From Nostoc linckia NIES-25 (lineage in GTDB: Bacteria > Cyanobacteriota > Cyanobacteriia > Cyanobacteriales > Nostocaceae): DNA of 64,000 nt. Within the stretch, counting starts at the first letter, position 1; each line of letters opens with the position of its first letter. The stretch is taken from NCBI RefSeq assembly GCF_002368035.1, contig NZ_AP018223.1, positions 19,047 to 83,046 of the forward strand, given 5' to 3'. The notes under the pieces are model-generated. The model had not been told where the DNA came from, searched no databases, and was given only the letters and a program-made list of their open reading frames with translations. Of the stretch, positions 52,001 to 59,941 are shown piece by piece. Both the position numbers and the translations under genes were made by a program.

Positions 52001-55000
52001 GTAATAGCATCGATACATATTTGGGTGTTGGAGCCATCGGCGAGGCTGGAATGGGAGGTGACGGTAACGGTACTCCCTTTGGTGGTTCTGCTGCAACAGA
52101 TGGTTGGGGCTTCGGTACTATGCCTGGAAGCGGTGGTGGAGTTGGCGGCGGTGGAGGTGGGGCTTACCGTTTTAGTAGCGAAGTCGAAAACCTTGGCGCT
52201 TACGTGTCATCCCTAATTATTGGGGGCGGCAACGGCGGCATCGGTGGTGGTGGCGGCGGTGGAAGCAATAATGATGGTGGTGGCTTTGGCTCTAAGGGCG
52301 GTACTGGTGGCGATTTCGGTGGCGGCGGTGGCGGCGGTGCTGGTGGAACATTTTCTGGTAATGGTGGTCGTGGCGGCTTTGGTGGCGGCGGCGGTGGAGG
52401 TGGTGTTAAGGGCGGCGGCGCTGGTGGTGCAGGTGGCTTCGGCGGCGGCGGTGGTGGTAGCTACAGCAGTGCTGGCTTCGGCGGTGCTGGCTTCGGCGGC
52501 GGCAGCGGCTCTGGTGGTATTGGTGCTGGTAGTTACCCTTATTCCTATGGTGGCGGGGGCGGCGGACTTGGAGGTGCCATCTTTATCCGCTCAGGCAACC
52601 TCAATCTCAACAACGTTAGCTTTTCTGAGAACAAGGCTTTAGGGGGTGCAAGTTCTGGCAACGGGGGTCAGGGCATTGGCGGTGCGATTTTTGCCGTCAC
52701 TCCGTCTTTGGCATCTCAGGCGGGTATTTCTACAACCCCGACTGTGACATCTAACGGTGTTACTTTTACGAATAATACAGCCAGTAGCTATGAACCTAAT
52801 ACTTTCGGTGCTTTAGTTGAGGCCAACCCCGATGCCGTTACCGCCAAGGAAGCGGGAGGTCTCAACAACGCCCTTCTTGGCATCAATCCTACAGGTAACG
52901 TTCTCACTAATGATAGCAACGTCGATAACACAAATGCAGGCTTGATTGTCATATCTGTGAGAAAAGGTGATATCGAAGGATCGGGTACGGCTGGAACCTT
53001 GGGAGTCCCTATTTTAGGTGATTATGGTGCGCTAACTCTCAACAGTGATGGTACTTATACTTATATTGTCGATAATGACAATGCCGCAGTGCAAGCTCTA
53101 AATGGAGCCAATACTCTTACAGACACTTTTAACTATACCGTTCGTAATGCTTCTAATAGCGGAACTGATATAGCAACACTGACTGTCACCATTAACGGTG
53201 CTAACGATATCCCAACCTTAACTCCAATAGATCCGGTTAGCCTCATCGACACGGATGCCAACGATACTTTTAACACCATTGCTGGTACTTTAGATGGCAC
53301 AGATCCAGATGCGGGGACAACCCTAACCTATGGGATTCAGGGTGGAACACTCAACAGTGGAATCGCTACCTATAACGGAAACTATGGAATTTTAAGTCTC
53401 AATACCCTAACGGGAGGCTACACTTACACCCCGAATAGCACTGCGATTAATGGTCTTAAAGAAGACGCGATCGATTATTTCAACTTCACCGTCTCTGATG
53501 GGAATAGTAAAGATTTTTCTGGCATTTCTCTGCTGTCGGACAATTTTGAGATTTCTAGTTTCTTCTCCCTTCAAGATAGATACGATCCTAATTACAAACT
53601 TTCAGGGAGACAAAGTGGCCCCCTCGCTCTAACCAATTGGGTTGCTTCCTACTACGGTGCTACCAATAACAGAGGTAACTACACCCTCATTGATACTGGA
53701 ACGGCGGCACTCGATCGCAACTTTAACAATGCTAATTCTCAAGGCAATCTTCAGATCGATTTCGACCTATCGCCTCTATTACAAACGAGTTTTGGCACGG
53801 ACTCCAGTGATTGGGGCGGTATTAGTCTTGGACTTTCTGCTACTAACAAAACCGCGTTCATTAATTCTGTAGTACCACACTTTGGCATTCTCTTTAGAAG
53901 GAATGGTGGTATACAAGCTTTCGATGGCAGTACCGATGTAACGGGTGTTTTCTCTAATACTAATTGGGGCGGTCAGTCAGGTAATTTCATTTTCTCTCAC
54001 TTTACCCTGCAATTAAGCGATCCCACCGATAATAATCCTTTTGATGGAGTTGGACAAACTAATATTGATGTTTATGCTAATAACTCACTAATTTATAACT
54101 ATGTAAAGAGAAATGGTGGCTATAGCGAGAACTATATCAACTTCGCTAGCAGTTATGAATCGGGACTGGACAACCTAGCGATCAGCAAACCGAACCAAAT
54201 CATCACTAAAAATAATCAACCCTTCACAGTTAATTTAGAGGGAACTAACGATCGCCCCATCGACTTATCCTTAAATTCGAGTGCCATTAATGAAAACGTT
54301 GCGCCACTGACGACTGTAGGAACTCTTAGCAGTACCGATCTCGACAAAAATGAGACTTTTACCTATAGTCTAGTAGGAGGAGAGGGTTCAACAGATAACG
54401 GTGCTTTTAGCATCAGTGGTAATCAACTAAAAATTAACACTTCTCCAGACTTTGAAACCAAATCCAGCTATAGCATTCGAGTTAGAACCACAGATGCAGG
54501 GGGCTTATCTTTTGAAAAAGCCCTGACAATTAATGTTAACGATCTCAATGAAGCTCCCACAGACATAGCTCTGAGTACTACGAGTGTTAATGAAAACGTC
54601 CCAGCTAATACAGCCATTGGTAGTTTTAGTAGTACAGATGCCGATGCCAATAACACCTTCAGCTATAGCTTAGTAACGGGTACGGGTTCGGAAGATAACA
54701 ATGCTTTTACTATTATTAATGGCAACCAGTTACAAATTAATAGTTCGCCCAACTTTGAGACCAAATCCAGTTATAAAATTCGGGTAAGAAGCAGCGACCA
54801 AAACGGTTTATTTTTTGAAAAAGCCCTGACGATTACTGTTAACGATCTCAATGAAGCTCCCACAGACATAGCTCTAAGTACTACGAGTGTTAATGAAAAC
54901 GTTGCAGCGAATACAGTCATCGGTAGTTTTAGTAGTACAGATGCCGATGCTAATAACACCTTCAGCTATAGCTTAGTAACGGGTACGGGTTCGGATGATA

Positions 55001-58000
55001 ACAGTGCCTTTAGTATTATCAACGGCAACCAGTTACAAATTAATAATTCTCCCAACTTTGAGACCAAATCTAGTTATAAAATTCGGGTCAGAACTGAAGA
55101 TCAAAATGGACTGAGCTTTGAGAAAGCACTGCTGGTTAACATTAATGACCTGAACGAAGCTCCTACAGATTTAAACCTGAGCGTCAGTAGTATTAACGAA
55201 AATATTCCGGCAAATACAGTCATTGGTAACTTTAGCACTACTGACCCGGATAGTAACAACACCTTTACCTATAGCTTAGTTGCAGGTAATGGCTCAGAAA
55301 CTCTCCTCTTTGACAATTTTTCTGCTTCCAGCAACCCAGATACCTTTAATCTTAATTACAATCTTGCCCAGAGACAAAGCGGTTCTCTTGCCCTAACCAA
55401 TTGGGTGGCTAGTGGTAATACTCAGGTTGGCAATACTACGGCTAATATCGACTCGGGTAACTATCTCCTCACAGCTTTTAGTGGCACAGCGGCTCTCGAT
55501 CGCAACTTTAATAATACTAATTCCCAAGGGGGTCTGGCGATCGCTTTCGATCTCGCCCCTAACTCTACAGGTAATGCAGATCGAAGCGTTTGGGGCGGTA
55601 TTAGTCTGGGACTTTCTGCTGCTAACAAAAATGCAGACATCAATTCAGCCGTGCCGCATTTTGGCATTCTCTTTAAAGGGAATGGTGGCATCCAAGCTTT
55701 CGATGGCAGTACTGATATAACCGGTTCCTACAGCAATTGGGGCGGCACAGGGAATAATGGAACGCTTCATCCTTTTACTGTGCAATTAACCGATCCTACA
55801 GATAACAATCCCTTTGATGGTGTTGGGCAAACCAATATTGATGTTTATGCCAATAACTCACTGATTTATCACTATGTCAAGGGGAATGGTGGCTATAGCC
55901 AGAACTACTTCAATTTTGGCAGTTCCTATATTTCTGGTGTAGATAACCTTGTTGTGAGAAAGATAGGTTTATTTAGCATTAGTGGAAATCAACTCAAAAT
56001 TAATAATTCTCCCAACTTTGAAGCGCAATCTAGCTACAACATTCGAGTCAGAAGTACAGACCAAGGCGGTTTATATTTTGAAAAAGACCTGACAATTAAT
56101 GTTAACGATCTCAATGACGCGCCCACAGACATAGCTCTTAGTTCTCTGACTATTAATGAAAACGTCCCAGTAAATACAATCATTGGTAGTTTTAGTACTA
56201 TAGATCCCGATGCCAATAACACCTTTAACTATAGTTTAGTAACAGGTATCGGTTCCGAAGATAATACTGCCTTTAGTATTATCAATGGCAATCAATTAAA
56301 AATTAATAGTTCTCCTGACTTTGAAACCAAATCTAGTTATAAAATTCGGGTAAAAAGCAGCGACCAGGATGGTTTATCTTTTGAAAAAGCCCTGACGATT
56401 AACGTTAACAATATCAATGAAACTCCTACAGACATAGCCGTTAGTTCTACGACTGTTAATGAAAACGTCCCAGCAAATACCGTCATTGGTAGTTTGAGTA
56501 CTACAGATCCCGATGCCAATAACACCTTTAGCTATAGTTTAGTAACAGGTATCGGTTCGGAAGATAATACTGCCTTTAGTATTATTAATGGCAATCAATT
56601 AAAAATTAATAGCTCCCCTGATTTTGAGACTAAACCAAGTTATAGCATTCGAGTCAGAACTACAGACCAGGATGGTTTATTTTTTGAAAAAGTACTGACG
56701 ATTAATGTTAACAATCTGAATGAAGCTGCCTCAGACTTAGTGCTGAGTTCTACGAGTGTTAATGAAAATGTCCCGGCAAATACGCTCATTGGCAGCTTGA
56801 GTAGTACTGGTGGTGACGTGAATGATACTTTTAGCTATACTCTAGTTCCAGGAACAGGCTCAACAGATAACAATGCCTTTAGTATTATCAACGGCAACCA
56901 GTTAAAAATTAATATTTCCCCTGACTTTGAAATTAAACCAAGTTATAGCATTCGAGTCAGAACCACAGACCAGGATGGTTTATTTCTGGAAAAAGTACTG
57001 ACAATTAATATTAACAATCTGAATGAAGCTGCCTCAGACTTAGTGCTGAGTTCTACGAGTGTTAATGAAAATGTCCCGGCAAATACAGTTATTGGTAATT
57101 TTAGTAGTACGGGTGGTGACGCGAATGATACTTTTAGCTATAGCTTAGTTTCAGGTACAGGTTCAACGGATAATAGTGCCTTTAGTATTATCAACGGCAA
57201 CCAGTTAAAAATTAATAATTCTCCCAATTTTGAGAGCAAATCTAGTTATAGCATTCGGGTCAGAACTGAAGATCAAAGTGGACTGAGCTTCGAGAAAGCA
57301 CTGCTGATTAACATTAATGACTTGAACGAAGCTCCTACAGATTTAAACTTGAGCGTCAGTAGTATTAACGAAAATATTCCGGCAAATACAGTTATTGGCA
57401 ACTTTAGCACTACTGACCAGGATAGTAACAATACCTTTACTTATAGCTTAGTTGCTGGTGATGGCATAGAAACGCTCCTTGCCGACAATTTTTATGTCAC
57501 AGATACTCCCAACACATCCGATCTCAACTACAATCTTGCCCAGAGACAAAGCGGTTCTTTTGCTCCAAGCAATTGGGTGGCTAGTGGTACTGCTTTGGCT
57601 GGTTATTATGATGATACCTTTAACATTGACTCAGGCAACTATCTGATTACTGCTAATCAGGGAACAGCGGCTCTCGATCGCAATTTTAATAACGCCAATG
57701 CCCAAGGCGGTCTTGAGATTTCTTTCGATCTAGCTCCGACCTTATCCATACCAGGCATTTTTACAGATTTCAATGAATGGGGAAGCATTAGTCTCGGACT
57801 TTCTGCTGCTGACAAAAATGCATTTATTAATGTAGCCGTGCCACACTTTGGCATTCTCTTTAGAGGGAATGGTGGCATCCAAGCTTTCGATGGCAGTACC
57901 GATATAACTGGTTCCTACAGCAATTGGGGCGGCACAGGTTATGATAATACGCTACATCATTTTACTGTGCAATTAACCGATCCCACCGATAACAACCCCT

Positions 58001-59847
58001 TTGATGGCGTTGGGCAAACCAATATTGATGTTTATGCCAAGAACTCACTGATTTATCACTATGTGAAAGGGAATGGTGGCTATAGCCAGAACTACCTCAA
58101 TTTTGGCAGTACATCTATTTCTGGTGTGGACAACCTAGTTGTGAGGAAGATAGGTTTATTTAGCATTAATGGAAATCAACTCAAAATCAATAGTTCTCCA
58201 GACTTTGAAGCCAAATCTAGTTACAACATTCGAGTTAGAAGCACCGACCAAGGCGGTTTGTTCTTAGATAAAGACCTGACAATTAATGTTAACAATCTCA
58301 ATGAAGCTCCCACAGACTTGGCTTTAAGTAACAATAAGATTGATGAAAACGTCCCAGCAAATACCGTCATTGGTAGTTTGAGTAGTACAGATCCCGATGC
58401 TAATGATACTTTTAGCTATAGCTTAGTCACGGGTACGGGTTCGGAAGATAATAGTGCTTTTACCATTATTAATGGCAACCAGTTAAAAATTAATAGTTCT
58501 CCAGACTTTGAGACCAAATCTAGCTACAACATTAGAGTTAGAACTAGCGATCGCAACGGTTTATTTTTTGAAAAGACCTTTACTATTAATATCAATGACA
58601 TCATCAATGAAGTCCAGCCGAATTTCGTAAACTTAAGCGTCAGCAGTAACAGTGGTAGCGAAACCGATACTAACGCTATTACCGTCACCGCCACAGCTTC
58701 TAAGGCGGTAACGGGAACGCAAACGATTAACTTAGGCGTTTCTGGAATTGGTATTACTTCTGGAGATTACAACCTCACTAATGCAGTAATTACTATTGCC
58801 GATGGACAAACAACCGGAACGGCAACTTTTAAAATTGTTGATGACAGTTCTATAGAGGGAACAGAAACAGCTACTTTAAGCATTAGCAATCCCTCCAGTG
58901 GTTTAGCTTTAGGGAGCAATACGTCTCAAAATATTATCATTGCAGACAATGATTCGTCCTTGGGTATATCGATTACTGGCACAACAGGTAATGATGTTCT
59001 CACAGGAGGGGCAGGGAATGATACCTTACGAGGACTAGAAGGCAATAATGATATCCTGTTTGGCGGTGATGGCAATGACACCATTATCGACCCAGATGGA
59101 ATTTTGGGAGCGCATGGTGGTACGGGCAACGATGCGATCGACGTTACCTTTGGTATTAACTGGGATAATGATAATAATCCCAACAATAACCCACGTTCTG
59201 ACGGCAAGATTACTGGAGGTTACGGTGATGATAACATCACCGTCACGATGAATAACAGTAAATTCTTCATTAATATGAAAGGAGACGAGCCAACCAGCAA
59301 TACTCCCCAAGACGGTAATGATATTATTACCCTTAAAGGTAGCTACGGGAACTCGGTTGTCGATCTTGGCGGTGGCAACGACATCTTTACAGGTGGCGCT
59401 GGCAGCGATAACGTTTCTGGTGGAAATGGTATCGATACTCTTTTTGGCTTCGGAGGCAACGATCAATTAGTCGGAGATGCTGGTAACGACTATTTAATTG
59501 GTGGTGCTAGTGATGACATCCTGACAGGCGGTAGCGGTGAAGATTTCTTTATTTTTAATTCATCTAGCGATGGCATCGACACTATAACTGACTTTAATAC
59601 AACTGACGATACAATTCGCGTCGTCAAATCTGGTTTTAGTAATGAACTTGTTGTTGGTACTCTGCTTGAGGATCAATTTGTTTTAGGAACAGCAGCAAAA
59701 GATGCGAGCGATCGCTTTATCTACGACCGAGCTAAAGGTACGCTTTTCTTTGATGCTGATGGCATAGGTGCTAATGGTAAACAAGTTCAAATTGCAACTC
59801 TCACAAACAAACCTGCGATCGGTTTTGCTGATATTGTCGTGATTTAA
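49057..59847 (+). CDS. Giant secreted mosaic adhesin-like protein with cadherin-like repeats and RTX C-terminus
   Basis: About 3596 residues from ATG 49057. No classical signal peptide; the C-terminal RTX repeats (GGAGNDTLRG, GGDGNDTI, GGNDQLVGDAGNDYLIGGAS) suggest type I secretion. Order by position: N-terminal module with VILEEIGHSVDYK (49057-49560); Calx-beta-like; jelly-roll-like module copy 1 (50005-50680); Calx/VCBS-like; beta-helix start (TNDSGVGSLRQAILDANANL, 51300); glycine-rich (GGGGG) insert 51610-52590; VCBS-like domains (52830-53510); module copy 2 (53524-54220); ten cadherin-like repeats of ~100 residues (54250-58605), two of them split by module copies 3 (55300-55967) and 4 (57470-58154); Calx-beta; RTX (58970-59560); end domain. 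Likely a cell-surface or matrix adhesin; function inferred from domain type. Confidence 0.93.
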   Translation: MPLNLIQPIIANVKVLLQDLAQDPIHFYSICDRAFGDGYNTTVAETLRIQWENGDFSELPTLQMLGSEIMGNALGAYASSTNTIYLSQTFLKTAPSSEILAVILEEIGHSVDYKINVNDSPGDEGEIFSALVRGVTLSEENLQALKAQNDSSRILVDGQLLSVENAIPTVTLSVSPGSVTEDGRNNLTYIFNRSNTGSSFYVYFRFGGTATFNTDYTVSGEPSLSNSNTSDRGIYSITFNTNGPSTAILNITPRADLTIEGNETVVLTLEQFSASPSVLGYSVGTTTPITGTLINDDVAGFTIAQTPGNNNNVTNSLLLSDNFSAPSNPTTTNLNYNLATRQTGSLVGTTNWVGNGNVQVGNPTPGIDAGNYLLVASSGTAALDRNFNGASAQGGLKIGFDLAPNATGNTDQSVWASFNLGLSATNKNALVNANVPHFGILFRGNGGIQAFDGSNDVTGGYSSWGGTGNNGTLHPFSIVLTDPTDNNPFNGVGQTNIDVYSNGSLIYSYVKGNGGYSDNYFNFGGLSVAGIDNLKIEKLEETLRLAEGGATDNYSVVLNRPPTANVTLALNGGTQLSTNVNTLTFTPSNWNVAQTVTVSTINDGIAEGPHQGSVTTTVTSSDPNYNGITVAPVVAKIDFNTAPTALFFIPRQPLITENTNITSNIKVADINIIDDGIGNNILRLAGSDANFFEISNNALYLKANTNLDYEIKNSYNVSVEVDDQTVGTNPDATASFTLNIGNLPEPKTYQVTNTNDSGVGSLRQAILDANANLGADTIIFTGSTFSDATPDTIRLLSMLPIVSEDLTITGTGTDKLTISGDANNNGINDTGDVRLLFLNQGAISISNLTLANGRGKGGDGADGGGGGAGMGGALFINGLYNGTSVTTNVTLTNVAFTNNQAIGGRGGDIFYYGDNDYTGGGGGGGGFSGNGGKVGYYEFFRPQGYFEFYGEGGGGGGGFNGNGGIGSYKGGGGGGGFNGNGGNSIDTYLGVGAIGEAGMGGDGNGTPFGGSAATDGWGFGTMPGSGGGVGGGGGGAYRFSSEVENLGAYVSSLIIGGGNGGIGGGGGGGSNNDGGGFGSKGGTGGDFGGGGGGGAGGTFSGNGGRGGFGGGGGGGGVKGGGAGGAGGFGGGGGGSYSSAGFGGAGFGGGSGSGGIGAGSYPYSYGGGGGGLGGAIFIRSGNLNLNNVSFSENKALGGASSGNGGQGIGGAIFAVTPSLASQAGISTTPTVTSNGVTFTNNTASSYEPNTFGALVEANPDAVTAKEAGGLNNALLGINPTGNVLTNDSNVDNTNAGLIVISVRKGDIEGSGTAGTLGVPILGDYGALTLNSDGTYTYIVDNDNAAVQALNGANTLTDTFNYTVRNASNSGTDIATLTVTINGANDIPTLTPIDPVSLIDTDANDTFNTIAGTLDGTDPDAGTTLTYGIQGGTLNSGIATYNGNYGILSLNTLTGGYTYTPNSTAINGLKEDAIDYFNFTVSDGNSKDFSGISLLSDNFEISSFFSLQDRYDPNYKLSGRQSGPLALTNWVASYYGATNNRGNYTLIDTGTAALDRNFNNANSQGNLQIDFDLSPLLQTSFGTDSSDWGGISLGLSATNKTAFINSVVPHFGILFRRNGGIQAFDGSTDVTGVFSNTNWGGQSGNFIFSHFTLQLSDPTDNNPFDGVGQTNIDVYANNSLIYNYVKRNGGYSENYINFASSYESGLDNLAISKPNQIITKNNQPFTVNLEGTNDRPIDLSLNSSAINENVAPLTTVGTLSSTDLDKNETFTYSLVGGEGSTDNGAFSISGNQLKINTSPDFETKSSYSIRVRTTDAGGLSFEKALTINVNDLNEAPTDIALSTTSVNENVPANTAIGSFSSTDADANNTFSYSLVTGTGSEDNNAFTIINGNQLQINSSPNFETKSSYKIRVRSSDQNGLFFEKALTITVNDLNEAPTDIALSTTSVNENVAANTVIGSFSSTDADANNTFSYSLVTGTGSDDNSAFSIINGNQLQINNSPNFETKSSYKIRVRTEDQNGLSFEKALLVNINDLNEAPTDLNLSVSSINENIPANTVIGNFSTTDPDSNNTFTYSLVAGNGSETLLFDNFSASSNPDTFNLNYNLAQRQSGSLALTNWVASGNTQVGNTTANIDSGNYLLTAFSGTAALDRNFNNTNSQGGLAIAFDLAPNSTGNADRSVWGGISLGLSAANKNADINSAVPHFGILFKGNGGIQAFDGSTDITGSYSNWGGTGNNGTLHPFTVQLTDPTDNNPFDGVGQTNIDVYANNSLIYHYVKGNGGYSQNYFNFGSSYISGVDNLVVRKIGLFSISGNQLKINNSPNFEAQSSYNIRVRSTDQGGLYFEKDLTINVNDLNDAPTDIALSSLTINENVPVNTIIGSFSTIDPDANNTFNYSLVTGIGSEDNTAFSIINGNQLKINSSPDFETKSSYKIRVKSSDQDGLSFEKALTINVNNINETPTDIAVSSTTVNENVPANTVIGSLSTTDPDANNTFSYSLVTGIGSEDNTAFSIINGNQLKINSSPDFETKPSYSIRVRTTDQDGLFFEKVLTINVNNLNEAASDLVLSSTSVNENVPANTLIGSLSSTGGDVNDTFSYTLVPGTGSTDNNAFSIINGNQLKINISPDFEIKPSYSIRVRTTDQDGLFLEKVLTININNLNEAASDLVLSSTSVNENVPANTVIGNFSSTGGDANDTFSYSLVSGTGSTDNSAFSIINGNQLKINNSPNFESKSSYSIRVRTEDQSGLSFEKALLININDLNEAPTDLNLSVSSINENIPANTVIGNFSTTDQDSNNTFTYSLVAGDGIETLLADNFYVTDTPNTSDLNYNLAQRQSGSFAPSNWVASGTALAGYYDDTFNIDSGNYLITANQGTAALDRNFNNANAQGGLEISFDLAPTLSIPGIFTDFNEWGSISLGLSAADKNAFINVAVPHFGILFRGNGGIQAFDGSTDITGSYSNWGGTGYDNTLHHFTVQLTDPTDNNPFDGVGQTNIDVYAKNSLIYHYVKGNGGYSQNYLNFGSTSISGVDNLVVRKIGLFSINGNQLKINSSPDFEAKSSYNIRVRSTDQGGLFLDKDLTINVNNLNEAPTDLALSNNKIDENVPANTVIGSLSSTDPDANDTFSYSLVTGTGSEDNSAFTIINGNQLKINSSPDFETKSSYNIRVRTSDRNGLFFEKTFTININDIINEVQPNFVNLSVSSNSGSETDTNAITVTATASKAVTGTQTINLGVSGIGITSGDYNLTNAVITIADGQTTGTATFKIVDDSSIEGTETATLSISNPSSGLALGSNTSQNIIIADNDSSLGISITGTTGNDVLTGGAGNDTLRGLEGNNDILFGGDGNDTIIDPDGILGAHGGTGNDAIDVTFGINWDNDNNPNNNPRSDGKITGGYGDDNITVTMNNSKFFINMKGDEPTSNTPQDGNDIITLKGSYGNSVVDLGGGNDIFTGGAGSDNVSGGNGIDTLFGFGGNDQLVGDAGNDYLIGGASDDILTGGSGEDFFIFNSSSDGIDTITDFNTTDDTIRVVKSGFSNELVVGTLLEDQFVLGTAAKDASDRFIYDRAKGTLFFDADGIGANGKQVQIATLTNKPAIGFADIVVI
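50005..50680 (+). repeat. Jelly-roll-like module, copy 1
   Basis: ~225 residues; key residues TAALDRNFN, PHFGILFRGNGGIQAFDGS, SSWGGTGNNGTLHPF, DPTDNNPFNGVGQTNIDVYS, GGYSDNYFNFG. Inserted after AGFTIAQTPGNNNNVTNS and before LRLAEGGATDNYSVVLNRPP, the two halves of a Calx-beta-like domain. Confidence 0.8.
51610..52590 (+). repeat. Glycine-rich segment inside the beta-helix
   Basis: About 325 residues dominated by GGGGGG, GGFNGNGG and GGxGGxGGGGGGG. It lies within a pectate-lyase-like beta-helix: SLRQAILDANANLGADTIIF before it, LNNVSFSENKALGGASSGNG after it. The runs also create long shadow frames that are not genes. Confidence 0.8.
53524..54220 (+). repeat. Jelly-roll-like module, copy 2
   Basis: Same core (GTAALDRNFNNANSQGNLQ, VPHFGILFRRNGGIQAFDGS, DPTDNNPFDGVGQTNIDVYA). 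Sits between FNFTVSDGNSKDFSG and PFTVNLEGTNDRP, the last strands of a VCBS-like domain. Confidence 0.8.
55300..55967 (+). repeat. Jelly-roll-like module, copy 3, inserted in a cadherin repeat
   Basis: Interrupts cadherin-like repeat 4 between FTYSLVAGNGSE and LFSISGNQLKINNSPNFEA; uninterrupted repeats read SLVTGTGSEDNNAFTIINGN at this point. Confidence 0.85.
57470..58154 (+). repeat. Jelly-roll-like module, copy 4, inserted in a cadherin repeat
   Basis: Interrupts cadherin-like repeat 9 between FTYSLVAGDGIE and LFSINGNQLKINSSPDFEA, at the same point as copy 3. Repeats 3-4 and 8-9 with their inserts form a larger duplication about 2.2 kb apart. Confidence 0.85.
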
Positions 59848-59862
59848 AAAAATATTCCATTG

Positions 59863-59906
59863 CTATTGTTGACTGTGAACTGTCAACGGTCAACAGTCAA
59901 CAATAG
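59863..59906. terminator. Heptanucleotide-type stem-loop between convergent genes
   Basis: CTATTGTTGACTGT (59863-59876) pairs perfectly with ACAGTCAACAATAG (59893-59906); inner TTGAC/GTCAA units add more pairing. No T tail. Built from the TTGACTG repeat unit. Confidence 0.55.
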
Positions 59907-59941
59907 ACTTCTTGCATAAGTCGGGAAAAAATTCGCCCTAT

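Noticed and set aside
51734..52642. Two long + frame readings (160 and 140 codons) in another frame of the giant gene
   Set aside because: They are Val/Ala-rich shadows of the glycine-rich GGN codon runs.
59035..59466. 143-codon minus-strand reading in the RTX region
   Set aside because: Shadow of GGNGND repeat codons.
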